In this document: one piece after another, positions 5,915-15,218 of the stretch
Position numbering within the stretch: position 1 is the stretch's first letter
How the letters are laid out: each line of letters begins with the position of its first letter
Assembly: GCA_964610205.1 (NCBI GenBank)
Contig: CAZSVI010000060.1
Location: 1-22,246 of the forward strand
Direction: 5' to 3'
DNA from: CAZSVI01 sp964610205
GTDB taxonomy: Bacteria; Bacillota; Clostridia; DSM-8532
Length of the DNA stretch: 22,246 bases
The notes under the pieces: generated by a model
Told to the model about the DNA's origin: nothing
Databases searched by the model: none
What the model saw: the letters and a program-made list of their open reading frames with translations, nothing else
Program-made: the position numbers and the translations under genes

Positions 5915-6733
5915 ATGTCACAAAACGAATACGGTTATACACAAAAGCGGCGTTCAAGCACGGATAAGATTCCTCTTTTTATGCTGTTGATTTTTCTTGC
6001 AGGTATAATATTATTGGATAAAATTCTGAAATTTGGTTTGAACTGGGTAGATTATACAATTGTCGGAATTGTGTTTTTCTGTGCGTTTGTCGGATATGTA
6101 AAGGGGCTTATCGGCGCCGTTTTCAGCCTTGTGGGATATGTCGCCGCTGTTGTTTGTGCCGTTTTGTTTTCAGAGCCTGTGGCTGTATTCATAATGGACA
6201 AAACAAGGATTGGCGAAGCTGTAACAGAAAGTCTTCAGGGCCTTTATTCTGACCTGAGTGTTCAAACATTCAACCAATCGGTGGATATATCCGGTATCCA
6301 AAATAACATACCTGATGAACTGCAGGATTTTTTCAGGGAAAATACTATGTTTCAGCATTTATTTGACAATGTTAATCCCCTTAAGTCGGGTTCAGAGGCC
6401 ATCAGCAATGTAGTTACTTCAATTACTGATATTCTTGTTTTTTCAATTCTGAAGGTGATCGCCATCATTGCCGTGTTTTTTATTGTAAAGCTGGCGATTT
6501 TAATAGTTGGCAGGCTGGTCAATTCATTGATTTCACAAAGTAATTTCCTGAGTACGACAAATAAAACCATTGGTCTGGCTTTAGGGGCAATAAGCGGCTG
6601 CCTTGTGGTTTTTGTTGCCGTTACATATATTATTCCATTCATTGATTCCATGAACATAATAAGGATGCCTTTGGAGTATCAGAATTCTATGGTACTCGGA
6701 TGGTTATTTTCTTCATCTCCGCCTGCACCATAA
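5915..6733 (+). CDS. CvpA family membrane protein
   Basis: The start is ATG 5915 with TTGGAGGAT 5 bases ahead; the longer frame upstream covers the promoter and is not used. The 272-residue protein has a basic polar N-terminus, a transmembrane helix at about 20-36, then WVDYTIVGIVFFCAFVGYVKG (residues 44-64) with the D and glycines characteristic of CvpA (colicin V production) proteins, a further helix at about 66-86, and two long helices in the C-terminal part before YIIPF. Between them is a polar segment of about 100 residues. CvpA-family proteins are multi-span membrane proteins; in E. coli the name comes from a role in colicin V production, and the biochemical function is unresolved. It heads a block of envelope genes; the next gene starts 122 bases downstream. 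Confidence 0.85.
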   Translation: MSQNEYGYTQKRRSSTDKIPLFMLLIFLAGIILLDKILKFGLNWVDYTIVGIVFFCAFVGYVKGLIGAVFSLVGYVAAVVCAVLFSEPVAVFIMDKTRIGEAVTESLQGLYSDLSVQTFNQSVDISGIQNNIPDELQDFFRENTMFQHLFDNVNPLKSGSEAISNVVTSITDILVFSILKVIAIIAVFFIVKLAILIVGRLVNSLISQSNFLSTTNKTIGLALGAISGCLVVFVAVTYIIPFIDSMNIIRMPLEYQNSMVLGWLFSSSPPAP

Positions 6734-6855
6734 TTAGGTTGTGCCGGTGTAAAATTTATACAGTAGTATTTCACTTCATTTCCGCGCTTCATTTTCCGAT
6801 AAAAATTATAGTAACAGGCACTTTTTTTTCATATGATATCGGAATGGGTGATAGA

Positions 6856-9822
6856 ATGTTTTTACACAGAAAAAAAGTAAAATTTATTCTGAAGATTATG
6901 TTTATAACTTTCGTCTATTTTCAGTCGGCTGCTCCATACGGTATCCTGGCAGAAGAAAAAATCCCGGAACGTGTTTTTGAAGGCGGGGAAATATCGTCCG
7001 CGATTTTAGCCAACCTTGATTATACAGATGTAAAAAATTCCGTAACATGGGCAAAAGATGCAATATGGGAAACCGGGGCACTGGAACTCATGAAAGGTTA
7101 CGGTGAGAAACGGTTTGGGCTTGGTGATCGTTTAACCATAGAGCAGGCTCTGCTTATATCCTATAACATGGCCGGACGGGAGGATGAAGCCCAGCTTGCG
7201 GCAGAAGCCCTTGATCTGGAGAGGAATAATGAAGACAGAAAAATTCAGGCTCCGAGGATGTGGTCTGACGGATATATACAGTTAGCGTTAAATGACGGTC
7301 TGATTACACAGCAGCAATATGATGATGCCTTCCGGCAGGACCAGTCAAGCCTGGATTCAACGGCTTTTCACAGAAACAGTCCGGTGACGAGGGAAGATAT
7401 GGCGTTCTTCATTGCAAAGGTTCTGGAAATAAATCCGATAAATCAGCAAACGCACCTTTTTAACGATTACAGGGATTGGCGGGAAGCAAATCCTCACCGT
7501 ATACCTTATGTTGAAGCACTTCTTCAAAACAGGGTTATGAACGGAAACAACAACGGATCATTCAGTCCTAAAGGAGCTGTAACAAGGGAACAGGCCGCTC
7601 AGATAATTCAGAACGCAGAACCGTTTATTTTTCAAAAAATGAATATGGAAAAATTGAAGGGAACGATTGAAGCCATAAATATATATACTGATAAAACAAA
7701 TAATAACAATACCGCTGTAACAACGGTAGATGTCCGTAACAGTAACGGTACGCTGCATCGGTTCCGTTTCACCAAACCTTCAGCAGAGGAAAACACAAAT
7801 GAGATGGCAGGACTAAAAAACGCGCCAATGTCGAAAGGAGTAATAGTTAATGACTTCGGTAATCTGAAAGATGAAAACGCTCTTGCACTAGGCCAGGAAA
7901 TTTCATATATTGTCCGGGGTGGAAAGGTTCTATATATAAAAGTAAATTTAAACCAAAAAAAAGTTGAGTACCGGATAGGAAGAATATTATCGGTTGACGA
8001 GCCTAACAGGGTTTTAAGGAGTGAAATGCTTCTTGCAATGCCTTTTTCTGACATACGTTTGGTGGATTCTGAAAGTCTTGTTAACATATCGCCGACAGGT
8101 GTGGATGAAGTACTATCTGTTAGTGAGGATGCTTTGATTTATATCGACTTTGCAAAGAAATCCTTAAAGGATGTCCAGCCGGAGTCGTTAATGCTGATGA
8201 CTGTTGAGAACGATTTGGTAACATCAATGGAAAATTTAAATTTGGATTTACTGCAGGAAAAGGGAATAGTCAGTGGAATTCTTGAAGAGAATAACCCCAT
8301 ATTGGGATATGTTACCTTGTTTTTCCCGGACGGTTCGGGAACATCCCGGTCTTTAAGCATGAATTTGTCCAATTACCGGACTTATTCGTATCTCCGCACC
8401 GGTGATGTTACCGTATATAAAAATGGTAAAACAGCCTCCATTGAAGAACTGAAGCCTGGCGACAGTGTTTTTCTGAAACTGAATGAGAATGGCATACTTG
8501 TACAAATCAGCGGAACGGATAATTATTACCCTGTAAACGGCAGAGTCAGGACGAAGAGCAATGGCACGCTGCTGTTGGAGAAGCAGGACGGAACCTTCGA
8601 AAATTTGCAAATACCCTTAAATACTCCCGTTTTCCAGGAAAGAAGAAGGGTAACATGGAATGATATCAAAGAGGGGGATAATATCAGAATTCTTCTTCAA
8701 AAAACCGCAAATGAGGTTGTTATCGGTGAGGTTGTTCTTGAGAAGAATAAACCCGAAACAAGCGGTATATATAGAGCACAATTAGCTTATTATGACACAA
8801 TGGACAGAAGCCTGGCAGTATCCGGTTTGCAGCAGTTTAAGGATGGAATATGGAGAGCTGCGGTTACAGGTGGTATCAGTATACTCAAAATGAATGAGCA
8901 ATATATGCCTGAAATTCAGAAAGGCGCTCATGGAACGGTTTACCTGGCTACCGGAAAAAATCTTTTAGGGAAAGAAACGGTTATCAGTATGGCCATAGAG
9001 GAGCATGCATTACAGTCTGAAGTTATCAGTGATACAATCATTGAGGCACAGCCGGGGAGAGGAACCCTTACACTTTTAAACAGGGATACTGTTGTATCCT
9101 ATAATTCCGGTTCTATTATCGTAAGAGGAGGAAGGCTGCTTGAACCCAATCAGGTTAAAGCTCAGGATGACGCGTATATTGTAACAAGCAGCCTGATAGA
9201 CGGTTCTCAAAAAGCAAATATTGTATGGTTGCACGAAGCCGTTACAGATACGGGATTATCTCTGCTTAGAGGAAGAATTTCTCAAATTAACGCTTTATCA
9301 AGCATGACATTGGAATCATTTTCACAATTTAATTTACCTTCCTGGGAATTTATGAATGTTCCGAAAACCCTTAACATCGATCCCGCGATAACACGTGTTT
9401 ATGACGATAGCGGAAGAACTGATCTTACGGATTTTGACGATAACGGAGAAAACAGTTTCAGAAACAGAACGGTTTATGTGCTGGTACAGGATGGAAAAGC
9501 AATGCTTGTAAGTACGGCTCCTTATGGTGATGTTGTTACAAAAGGCCGAATCGAAAAACTGGAGGGTTTTGTGACGGATGCCGTCGGGCATGTTATAACA
9601 CCGCCGGTGTCAATATACATGGGCGAAGCTCGCAGTTATAATCCACAGACCTGGCTATGGGAGAATAAAGAGAATATACAGGTTTCCCTCCCTGTAAATG
9701 CCGTTCTGGTGAAAAACGGAAGTATAATCAATGCTGAAAGCCTTGAAATAGGAGACAGAATAACTGTTATTCAGTCTGCCGCAGGGAATGACGCGTATAT
9801 AATTTTTGCGGAGTCTTACTGA
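6856..9822 (+). CDS. SLH-domain exported protein with long beta-rich repeat region
   Basis: ATG 6856 is preferred over the far-upstream frame opening: it follows GGGTGAT and gives a signal peptide MFLHRKKVKFILKIMFITF with likely cleavage near LA/EEK (residues 31-35). The mature 988-residue precursor carries three SLH motifs at about 57-108, 135-192 and 200-254 (VTREDMAFFIAKVLE; RIPYVEALLQNRVMNG with FSPKGAVTREQAAQII). SLH trimers anchor proteins non-covalently to pyruvylated secondary cell-wall polymers. The remaining ~720 residues are beta-rich with recurring units of the type 'turn-VYKNGKTASIEELKPGDSVF' and 'G-I-V/I-x-G-x-I', i.e. repeated small beta-barrel-like domains; I see no catalytic motif. 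It is probably a structural or adhesive surface protein. It is followed 29 bases later by another SLH protein. Confidence 0.85.
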   Translation: MFLHRKKVKFILKIMFITFVYFQSAAPYGILAEEKIPERVFEGGEISSAILANLDYTDVKNSVTWAKDAIWETGALELMKGYGEKRFGLGDRLTIEQALLISYNMAGREDEAQLAAEALDLERNNEDRKIQAPRMWSDGYIQLALNDGLITQQQYDDAFRQDQSSLDSTAFHRNSPVTREDMAFFIAKVLEINPINQQTHLFNDYRDWREANPHRIPYVEALLQNRVMNGNNNGSFSPKGAVTREQAAQIIQNAEPFIFQKMNMEKLKGTIEAINIYTDKTNNNNTAVTTVDVRNSNGTLHRFRFTKPSAEENTNEMAGLKNAPMSKGVIVNDFGNLKDENALALGQEISYIVRGGKVLYIKVNLNQKKVEYRIGRILSVDEPNRVLRSEMLLAMPFSDIRLVDSESLVNISPTGVDEVLSVSEDALIYIDFAKKSLKDVQPESLMLMTVENDLVTSMENLNLDLLQEKGIVSGILEENNPILGYVTLFFPDGSGTSRSLSMNLSNYRTYSYLRTGDVTVYKNGKTASIEELKPGDSVFLKLNENGILVQISGTDNYYPVNGRVRTKSNGTLLLEKQDGTFENLQIPLNTPVFQERRRVTWNDIKEGDNIRILLQKTANEVVIGEVVLEKNKPETSGIYRAQLAYYDTMDRSLAVSGLQQFKDGIWRAAVTGGISILKMNEQYMPEIQKGAHGTVYLATGKNLLGKETVISMAIEEHALQSEVISDTIIEAQPGRGTLTLLNRDTVVSYNSGSIIVRGGRLLEPNQVKAQDDAYIVTSSLIDGSQKANIVWLHEAVTDTGLSLLRGRISQINALSSMTLESFSQFNLPSWEFMNVPKTLNIDPAITRVYDDSGRTDLTDFDDNGENSFRNRTVYVLVQDGKAMLVSTAPYGDVVTKGRIEKLEGFVTDAVGHVITPPVSIYMGEARSYNPQTWLWENKENIQVSLPVNAVLVKNGSIINAESLEIGDRITVIQSAAGNDAYIIFAESY

Positions 9823-9851
9823 TGTTATAAATACTGCCGGAGGGAAATATA

Positions 9852-11378
9852 ATGAAGAATAAAAAAACAATAATAATACTGCTATGGACAGTAATAGGAT
9901 GTATGATGCTTGTACAGCCCGTTCAGGTCTTTGCCTATATGGGCTCCATGGGATTTGAGAGTGGTATTTCGGCTGCCGATCCCTTTGAAGATGGTACATA
10001 TTCATATCGGGAGGTATGTTTTTTATCAGGTGTCCCCATTGTTTTTGAAGGTATCCTGAAGGTGAAAAAAAGTGTCCGTCAGGGAAGTATCAATACGACA
10101 TATACATACAATCTGGCAAATGTTGAACGCAATGCCTCAATTACCCGTGTTATTGTGATGGAAACGGTGACTGAAACAAAGGAAAACGGGCAGATTGTCG
10201 AATCCAGCAAAATCACAAGGGCGCCTACTGAAATAGTAAGAATAGACGGAATGATATATACTCTTACAGATTATCGCTTTACCCGGTCGGGAATTACCGA
10301 TCCGAAACCGGCAGTCAATTATAATGCAGGTGAATACAGTTTAAAAAAGAGTTATCGTATGAGTGCGGGCGGAACCATAAGTGTGGAAATGTCAGGAATG
10401 CAGTATGGATATGATCAGTACTGGAGCTCCGCGAAAGCGGGAACTGTTAATATGAATATTTCCGCCGAGCCGCTGATTAATGGCATTTCCGAACCCTGGG
10501 GCGGTTTAGCAAGGGTTTCTGTGTCAAATACCGCAAAAAAAGGTTTTCAATATATTGAAAACGAACCGTGGCAAATCAGCTTTGAAGGAGGCTATGTGGA
10601 ACAGAACTGGGAGGAAAGTATCCTGGAGTATGACGCAATTCTTCCGGAATTCGACAAAAACAAAAAAGCGACACAAGTACTGGTAAGCTACAACGAGAGA
10701 ATTGGAATTGATACCGAGCCGATAAGCAAAAGGCTGATGGTTCCTGATTTGAAGCATTTGCGAGGGAATTGGGCTGAAGAACCGGTAAAAATCCTGTTCA
10801 GTCTGGAAGTATTGTCAGGTTCGGGTGAAAACTTCAACCCGGCAAAATATGTTACGCGGCGTGAATTTACTGCCATGATTGTAAGAGCGATAAAGGATAT
10901 ACCGGAGGATCCGGATTTGACAACACGAACGGTAACGTCGACTGCAAGCCGGTCGAAACTGCCTGAAATATCTCCTTTTGCAGATGTCAATACGGACGAT
11001 TCCTATTATGACGAAATCAAAACGGCCAGTATGCGTGGAATAATTCAGGGAACCGGACTGACATATTTTTCTCCGGAAAGGCATATTACTTCTGCGGAGG
11101 CTGTAACAATGATTATCCGTTCAATAGGTTTGGAAGGACTAGCATCGTATCCGTACGCAATCACACAGTTTGCCGATAATGATGATATTCCCTCCTATGC
11201 AAGAAACGCTGCGGCGGTCGCGTTTCGTATAGGGCTTGTGGAGGGAGACAACAGGGGGAATTTCCTTCCAAATGAAAACCTTACTTATGAAAGGGCTTCG
11301 GCTTTGATATACAGGCTGATAAAATATATGGGTGAAGAACTGGTGAAGGATTACCGTGAAAGGATGCTGGATTTCTGA
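9852..11378 (+). CDS. Exported protein with three C-terminal SLH motifs
   Basis: ATG 9852 lies 7 bases after GGAGGGA. The 508-residue product has a signal peptide: basic start, hydrophobic IIIILLWTVIGCMMLV, and cleavage probably after QVFA (about residue 28). The central ~270 residues are beta-rich with no family I recognise. SLH motifs occupy about 308-350 (YVTRREFTAMIVRAI), 374-430 (FADVNTDDSYYDEIKTAS, then ERHITSAEAVTMIIRSI) and 439-497 (FADNDDIPSYARNAAAVA, then NLTYERASALIYRLI). With SLH at the C-terminus it mirrors the preceding protein, where SLH is N-terminal; the two are probably cotranscribed and anchored to the same cell-wall polymer. It could be an S-layer-associated structural protein. 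Confidence 0.85.
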   Translation: MKNKKTIIILLWTVIGCMMLVQPVQVFAYMGSMGFESGISAADPFEDGTYSYREVCFLSGVPIVFEGILKVKKSVRQGSINTTYTYNLANVERNASITRVIVMETVTETKENGQIVESSKITRAPTEIVRIDGMIYTLTDYRFTRSGITDPKPAVNYNAGEYSLKKSYRMSAGGTISVEMSGMQYGYDQYWSSAKAGTVNMNISAEPLINGISEPWGGLARVSVSNTAKKGFQYIENEPWQISFEGGYVEQNWEESILEYDAILPEFDKNKKATQVLVSYNERIGIDTEPISKRLMVPDLKHLRGNWAEEPVKILFSLEVLSGSGENFNPAKYVTRREFTAMIVRAIKDIPEDPDLTTRTVTSTASRSKLPEISPFADVNTDDSYYDEIKTASMRGIIQGTGLTYFSPERHITSAEAVTMIIRSIGLEGLASYPYAITQFADNDDIPSYARNAAAVAFRIGLVEGDNRGNFLPNENLTYERASALIYRLIKYMGEELVKDYRERMLDF

Positions 11379-11396
11379 TTTCTGACAGTTTCCTTA

Positions 11397-11425
11397 TTGC
11401 ATGAAAGATATTTCAGTGATAGAAT
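11397..11425 (+). promoter_or_regulatory. Promoter of the S41 protease gene
   Basis: TTGCAT (11397-11402), 17-bp spacer, TAGAAT (11420-11425) with TGA in front (extended -10). The predicted start at about 11432 leaves a ~75-base leader. Confidence 0.6.
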
Positions 11426-11508
11426 TTTACTGCTAAGAACATAACTATGTAATGGTATTACTTAGTTAATTGTTAAAAATAAGTTTTAAGATGGAAAGCA
11501 GGCTTATA

Positions 11509-12990
11509 ATGAAGAGAAAAAAAATAAGATCATTTTGTGCGGCGTTGTTGGTTTTTCTACAGGTGATATTTGTTGTTCCTGTACAAGCGGAAGGTTATTC
11601 CGAATATATTGACCGGGTAATTGATATGGCAAAGGAACGTTATTATCAGGATGTATCCGAAGAAGATCTGATAAAAGGTGCGTTAAAGGGTATTTTTGGC
11701 GCTATGGACGAATATACCACTTTTTTTAATATGGAGGAAGCCGAAAATTTTTTATCATCAATGGAAGGAAATTACCAGGGTATTGGGGTAGAGATAATTG
11801 AGGTGTCTGAAGGAGTAATGATTGCACGGGTTTTCAGCAATTCTCCCGCGGAGGGAGCGGGGATCCTGAAAGATGACATAATTACGCAGGTTAACGGTTC
11901 AGATATTAAAGGTTTCTCATCACAAAATGTTGCCGCCCTTATTCGCGGAGAGTCTGGAACGTATGTGGAACTGGGTATTATACGCGGTGATTCCACAGAA
12001 ATAATGAACGTCCGGGTTCAGCGCGGAGTTGTGAATATCAGCCCTGTAAGCTGGAGGGTTGATGGTGACGTTATGTATATCAAGCTTTCTTCCTTCAGCG
12101 GCAATAGTACGTATTATTTCGAACAGGCCTTAAAAGAAATGGATGCCGCGGGAATAATAAAAATGGTTCTGGATCTTCGGGATAATCCCGGGGGGGAAGT
12201 GAATCAGGCAGTGAATATTGCCAGGCATCTTGTAAGGATGGGGACTATTACAAAACTGGATTTCAAATCTGAGGATGCAAAAGATGTTGTATATAACTCA
12301 TTTATCACTAAACCTAAATACATACCCGCGATACTGGTAAACGGAAATTCAGCCAGCGCTTCTGAAATACTCGCAAGTGCCGTACAGGATTCCAGGGATG
12401 GTTTTCTTGTTGGAACAAATACCTTTGGCAAGGGTGTGGTGCAGAATCTTTATCCAATTCTCTCTCCTGCCGCATATGAAAAATACAGGGAAATTTACGG
12501 AGAAAGTATTATTGACGGGTACGACTGGATTAATAAGTACAATATAAATATCGGCGAATCAGAATTAATAGGGTGGACGAAAATAACAACAGGTCATTAT
12601 TTAACAAGAAGCGGGAATATGATCCATGGAGTTGGTATAACGCCGGATTTTACTGTTGACGATTATAAACCTGTTTATGGTATAAATATTCATGATGTGT
12701 ATCACATGGATTTTTCGGGGGAAATTCTTTTAAATGGTATAGGTAATGATGTTTATAATACCGAAAGGATTTTAATTCATAAAGGATATGAATTGGAGGT
12801 TCCCGATAATATTCTGGATGTGAAAACCAGTGAATGCATCAAGCTGTATCAAAAGGAAAAGGGAATTGATATTACCGGAACTATAAATAATGAAACAAGA
12901 AGTACACTGAATGATGAACTTAAGGATCTGCGATTGAAAGTTGACGCGCAATATGCAAAAGCAATTGAATTATTGGAATTATTTAATTGA
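11509..12990 (+). CDS. S41 carboxyl-terminal processing protease with PDZ and peptidoglycan-binding domains
   Basis: ATG 11509 is chosen because the protein then opens MKRKKIRSFCAALLVFLQVI with cleavage at VQA/EG, a clean signal peptide; the frame is open further upstream (TTG 11470, ATG 11491), so the start is not certain. The 493 residues comprise a helical cap with DEYTTFF, a PDZ domain at about 85-175 (YQGIGVEI, FSNSPAEGAGILKDDIITQVNG), the S41 core, and a C-terminal peptidoglycan_binding_1-like segment at about 420-477 (YQKEKGIDITGTINNETR). The catalytic dyad is S283 in NSASASE and K308 in TFGKGVVQ, 25 residues apart as in CtpA/CtpB, with Q312. Between GKGVVQ and the TTGHYLTRSG strand there are about 45 residues instead of the usual short loop. 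It should act on exported proteins at the membrane-wall interface, plausibly maturing envelope proteins such as its SLH neighbours (inference). Confidence 0.9.
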   Translation: MKRKKIRSFCAALLVFLQVIFVVPVQAEGYSEYIDRVIDMAKERYYQDVSEEDLIKGALKGIFGAMDEYTTFFNMEEAENFLSSMEGNYQGIGVEIIEVSEGVMIARVFSNSPAEGAGILKDDIITQVNGSDIKGFSSQNVAALIRGESGTYVELGIIRGDSTEIMNVRVQRGVVNISPVSWRVDGDVMYIKLSSFSGNSTYYFEQALKEMDAAGIIKMVLDLRDNPGGEVNQAVNIARHLVRMGTITKLDFKSEDAKDVVYNSFITKPKYIPAILVNGNSASASEILASAVQDSRDGFLVGTNTFGKGVVQNLYPILSPAAYEKYREIYGESIIDGYDWINKYNINIGESELIGWTKITTGHYLTRSGNMIHGVGITPDFTVDDYKPVYGINIHDVYHMDFSGEILLNGIGNDVYNTERILIHKGYELEVPDNILDVKTSECIKLYQKEKGIDITGTINNETRSTLNDELKDLRLKVDAQYAKAIELLELFN

Positions 12991-13015
12991 TTTATTCTAA
13001 TATGGAAGGTTACAA

Positions 13016-14185
13016 ATGACAAAAAAAATGAACGCGGGCCGTGTTATTCTCAGATTATTTTTGTTATGCATTTTAATAGCGGTTATAATCCTGTCAATAT
13101 TATATGCAATTAAGGATGAGTCCCTGGAAACATTTAAGTGGGAACAGCTTAATCCGGTTAAGCTGGTAAGGGGTTTTCTTAATGACAATAATGAAGATTT
13201 TGATAAAGTTATTTTAACCGGTAATTTTCATTTATACTCAACGGAAGTTTTTTCAGGGAATCTTCTTGTTCTTTCAGACGGCGATGTCAGTCTTGTAAAT
13301 ACCAAAGGAGAAGAAGTGTGGTACATTGCCCATGAAATCAGAAAACCTGTTCTCAGGGTAAACGGCCAATTGATTCTAATATATGAGCAGTCCGGAAAAT
13401 CGTTTATGTTGATAAAAAACGGAAAGATACTGTTAAAGGATATACTGGAAGAGGATATTGCTTTTGGTGAGATTACAGAAAGATATATACTTTTTATAAG
13501 TCGGAGTCTTAACGGATACAAAAGAACAGTCAATATGATCTCCCCGGACAACGGAATAAAGCTGGGAGCGTTATATATAGATGATTATTACCCATATTAC
13601 GCATCTTCATATGATTCTGAGGAGAGCGGCAGTTTCATTCTATATGGACTGGGGATGAATTCGGTACGTTTGTCAACAATAATCAGAAAGTATAACAATA
13701 ATCTTAATCCCAGCCCTGTATCAAGTATTGAGCTGGACGGATTATATCCTGTTCTGTGTGAGAATAATGAACTCAAGCTGTTTGTGGGAGAATACGGAGC
13801 GTACTGCTATAACCGTGAGTTGGATACCGTATGGTCTGTAAATTTTGAATCGGTTATAACGGCAGCAGGCATGTTTGAAAACGGGAGTGCGGTTTTGGCC
13901 CTGAAGGGGAAGGAAAGTCAGGTTTCATTTTTTGATTGCGGCGGTAAGGAACAAAAGAATATTAAGATAGAAAACAGCGCTGACAGTATTAAAGTATTTA
14001 AAAACACCGCGGCTGTAGTAATGGGCTCAGAAGCTTCATTTTACAATTCTGCGGGAAATTTGATTGACAGGGTGAAAATACCCGGTTTGTCGGTTAAAGT
14101 TCATTTTATCGATGAAAAAAATGTATATTTATTATCTGAGCATGAAGCTGTCCTTCACCGTATATCTTTAAAAAGAACACAGTAA
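13016..14185 (+). CDS. DUF5711 family membrane-anchored protein
   Basis: ATG 13016 follows GGAAGG by 7 bases and lies 25 bases after the protease gene, consistent with cotranscription. The 389-residue protein has a short basic N-terminus, one transmembrane helix at about 10-31 (LRLFLLCILIAVIILSILYA), and an extracytoplasmic beta-rich body. The body shows repeated short strand pairs (SGNLLVLSDGDVSLVNTKGE, EYGAYCYNRELDTVWSVNFE, VVMGSEASFYNSAGNLIDRV), the pattern of a beta-propeller of the PQQ/WD-like kind, which is how I recognise DUF5711. The biochemical role is unknown; the location next to an exported protease suggests an envelope function, perhaps as a scaffold. The start and topology are clear; the fold assignment is inference. 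Confidence 0.75.
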   Translation: MTKKMNAGRVILRLFLLCILIAVIILSILYAIKDESLETFKWEQLNPVKLVRGFLNDNNEDFDKVILTGNFHLYSTEVFSGNLLVLSDGDVSLVNTKGEEVWYIAHEIRKPVLRVNGQLILIYEQSGKSFMLIKNGKILLKDILEEDIAFGEITERYILFISRSLNGYKRTVNMISPDNGIKLGALYIDDYYPYYASSYDSEESGSFILYGLGMNSVRLSTIIRKYNNNLNPSPVSSIELDGLYPVLCENNELKLFVGEYGAYCYNRELDTVWSVNFESVITAAGMFENGSAVLALKGKESQVSFFDCGGKEQKNIKIENSADSIKVFKNTAAVVMGSEASFYNSAGNLIDRVKIPGLSVKVHFIDEKNVYLLSEHEAVLHRISLKRTQ

Positions 14186-14217
14186 AATTAGAAAATGCAA
14201 AAGAATTTACCATATAC

Positions 14218-14246
14218 TTGCTTCCAATGGAAATCTGAGGTAATAT
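14218..14246 (+). promoter_or_regulatory. Possible promoter of the pfkB-manA operon
   Basis: TTGCTT (14218-14223), 17-bp spacer, TAATAT (14241-14246). The start would fall at about 14253, leaving only ~27 bases before the kinase start codon. Confidence 0.45.
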
Positions 14247-14259
14247 AAAAGGAGTAATT

Positions 14260-14310
14260 ATGTTGAAAAGAGGAATAATATGGAATATGATATTATTACA
14301 GTTTCTATGA
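14260..14310 (+). other. Possible 16-codon upstream ORF overlapping the kinase start
   Basis: ATG 14260 has a better RBS (AAAAGGAG, 5-base spacing) than the kinase itself. It encodes MLKRGIIWNMILLQFL and stops at 14308-14310, 30 bases inside the kinase gene in another frame. It could couple or dampen kinase translation; it could also be fortuitous. Confidence 0.3.
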
Positions 14311-15218
14311 ACCCTGCTATTGATAAAACTCTATCTGTAGAAGATTTCACTTTAGGACGGCTGAACAGGGTAAAAAGCATAAGAATTGATCCCGGAGGCA
14401 AAGGGATTAATGTTTCAAAAGCACTGTCTACATATGGAATGAAGCAAATCGCAACCGGAATAGTTGGAGGAACTAATGGTAAACAACTGTTATCAATGCT
14501 GAAAAAATATGGATTCCCACATGATTTTTTAAAGGTTTCTGGTGAAACCCGGATAAACCTGAAAATTCATGATATGAAAACAGGGAGTATCACAGAAATA
14601 AATGAACCGGGTAATCCCGTTGAGACAAATGATCTTGAGATATTTTTCAGAAAGTTGAAAAAGCATTTAGAAAAATCCAAAATCATTGTTTTTTCGGGTA
14701 GCCTTCCGGCCACAATATCAAATTGTTTTTATGCCGTTTGTGTGCAAATGTCTGAAAAAATGGGAAATAAAGTTATTTTGGATACGGATAGTGATTCTTT
14801 AGAACTCGGAATTCAATCCAAACCGTATGCAATAAAACCGAATATAACAGAGTTGGAGCGTTATTTGGGAAAGACACTGAATACGGTGGATGAAATATAC
14901 CGGGAAATCAGAAAAATATATCAAACAGGTGTTCAAATTATACTTGTTTCAATGGGTGAGAAGGGCTCGATTTTTCATCAGGCAAATCAGACATACATGG
15001 TAAAGCCCCTTTCGATTGATGTTCGCTCAACCGTAGGATCCGGAGACGCAATGGTCGCTGCGCTGGCTTATTGCATACATATGGATTTTCCGCCTGAAAG
15101 GACAGCAAAAATTACAATGGCCGCAGGCTGCCTGACAGCCGCCAAGGATGGCTCGCAAATTGCTGAATGGAATGAAATTCAGCAATTTTATCAAAACGTA
15201 TATATCGAGGAGTTATGA
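14280..15218 (+). CDS. PfkB-family hexose-phosphate kinase, 1-phosphofructokinase type
   Basis: The 312-residue protein starts at ATG 14280 behind AAGAGGAAT. It matches the PfkB/FruK-LacC branch: SMNPAIDKT near the N-terminus, DPGGKGINVSKAL (residues 37-49, substrate loop with the GGKG motif), FSGSLPATI and KPNITELE in the middle, and the C-terminal signature TVGSGDAMVAAL with catalytic base D256. Enzymes of this branch phosphorylate fructose 1-phosphate, tagatose 6-phosphate or fructose 6-phosphate with ATP in the cytoplasm; sequence alone does not settle which. The stop overlaps the next start (TTATGATG), so translation is coupled to mannose-6-phosphate isomerase, pointing to hexose phosphate interconversion around fructose 6-phosphate. 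No PTS gene is in view, which weakens a strict fructose-1-phosphate assignment. Confidence 0.85.
   Translation: MEYDIITVSMNPAIDKTLSVEDFTLGRLNRVKSIRIDPGGKGINVSKALSTYGMKQIATGIVGGTNGKQLLSMLKKYGFPHDFLKVSGETRINLKIHDMKTGSITEINEPGNPVETNDLEIFFRKLKKHLEKSKIIVFSGSLPATISNCFYAVCVQMSEKMGNKVILDTDSDSLELGIQSKPYAIKPNITELERYLGKTLNTVDEIYREIRKIYQTGVQIILVSMGEKGSIFHQANQTYMVKPLSIDVRSTVGSGDAMVAALAYCIHMDFPPERTAKITMAAGCLTAAKDGSQIAEWNEIQQFYQNVYIEEL

Noticed and set aside
6700..6855. N-terminal extension of the first SLH protein
   Set aside because: It overlaps the end of cvpA and has no RBS; the signal peptide starts at ATG 6856.
7632..8087. 151-residue minus-strand ORF inside the SLH gene
   Set aside because: Antisense shadow of a well-supported exported protein; no RBS or domain.
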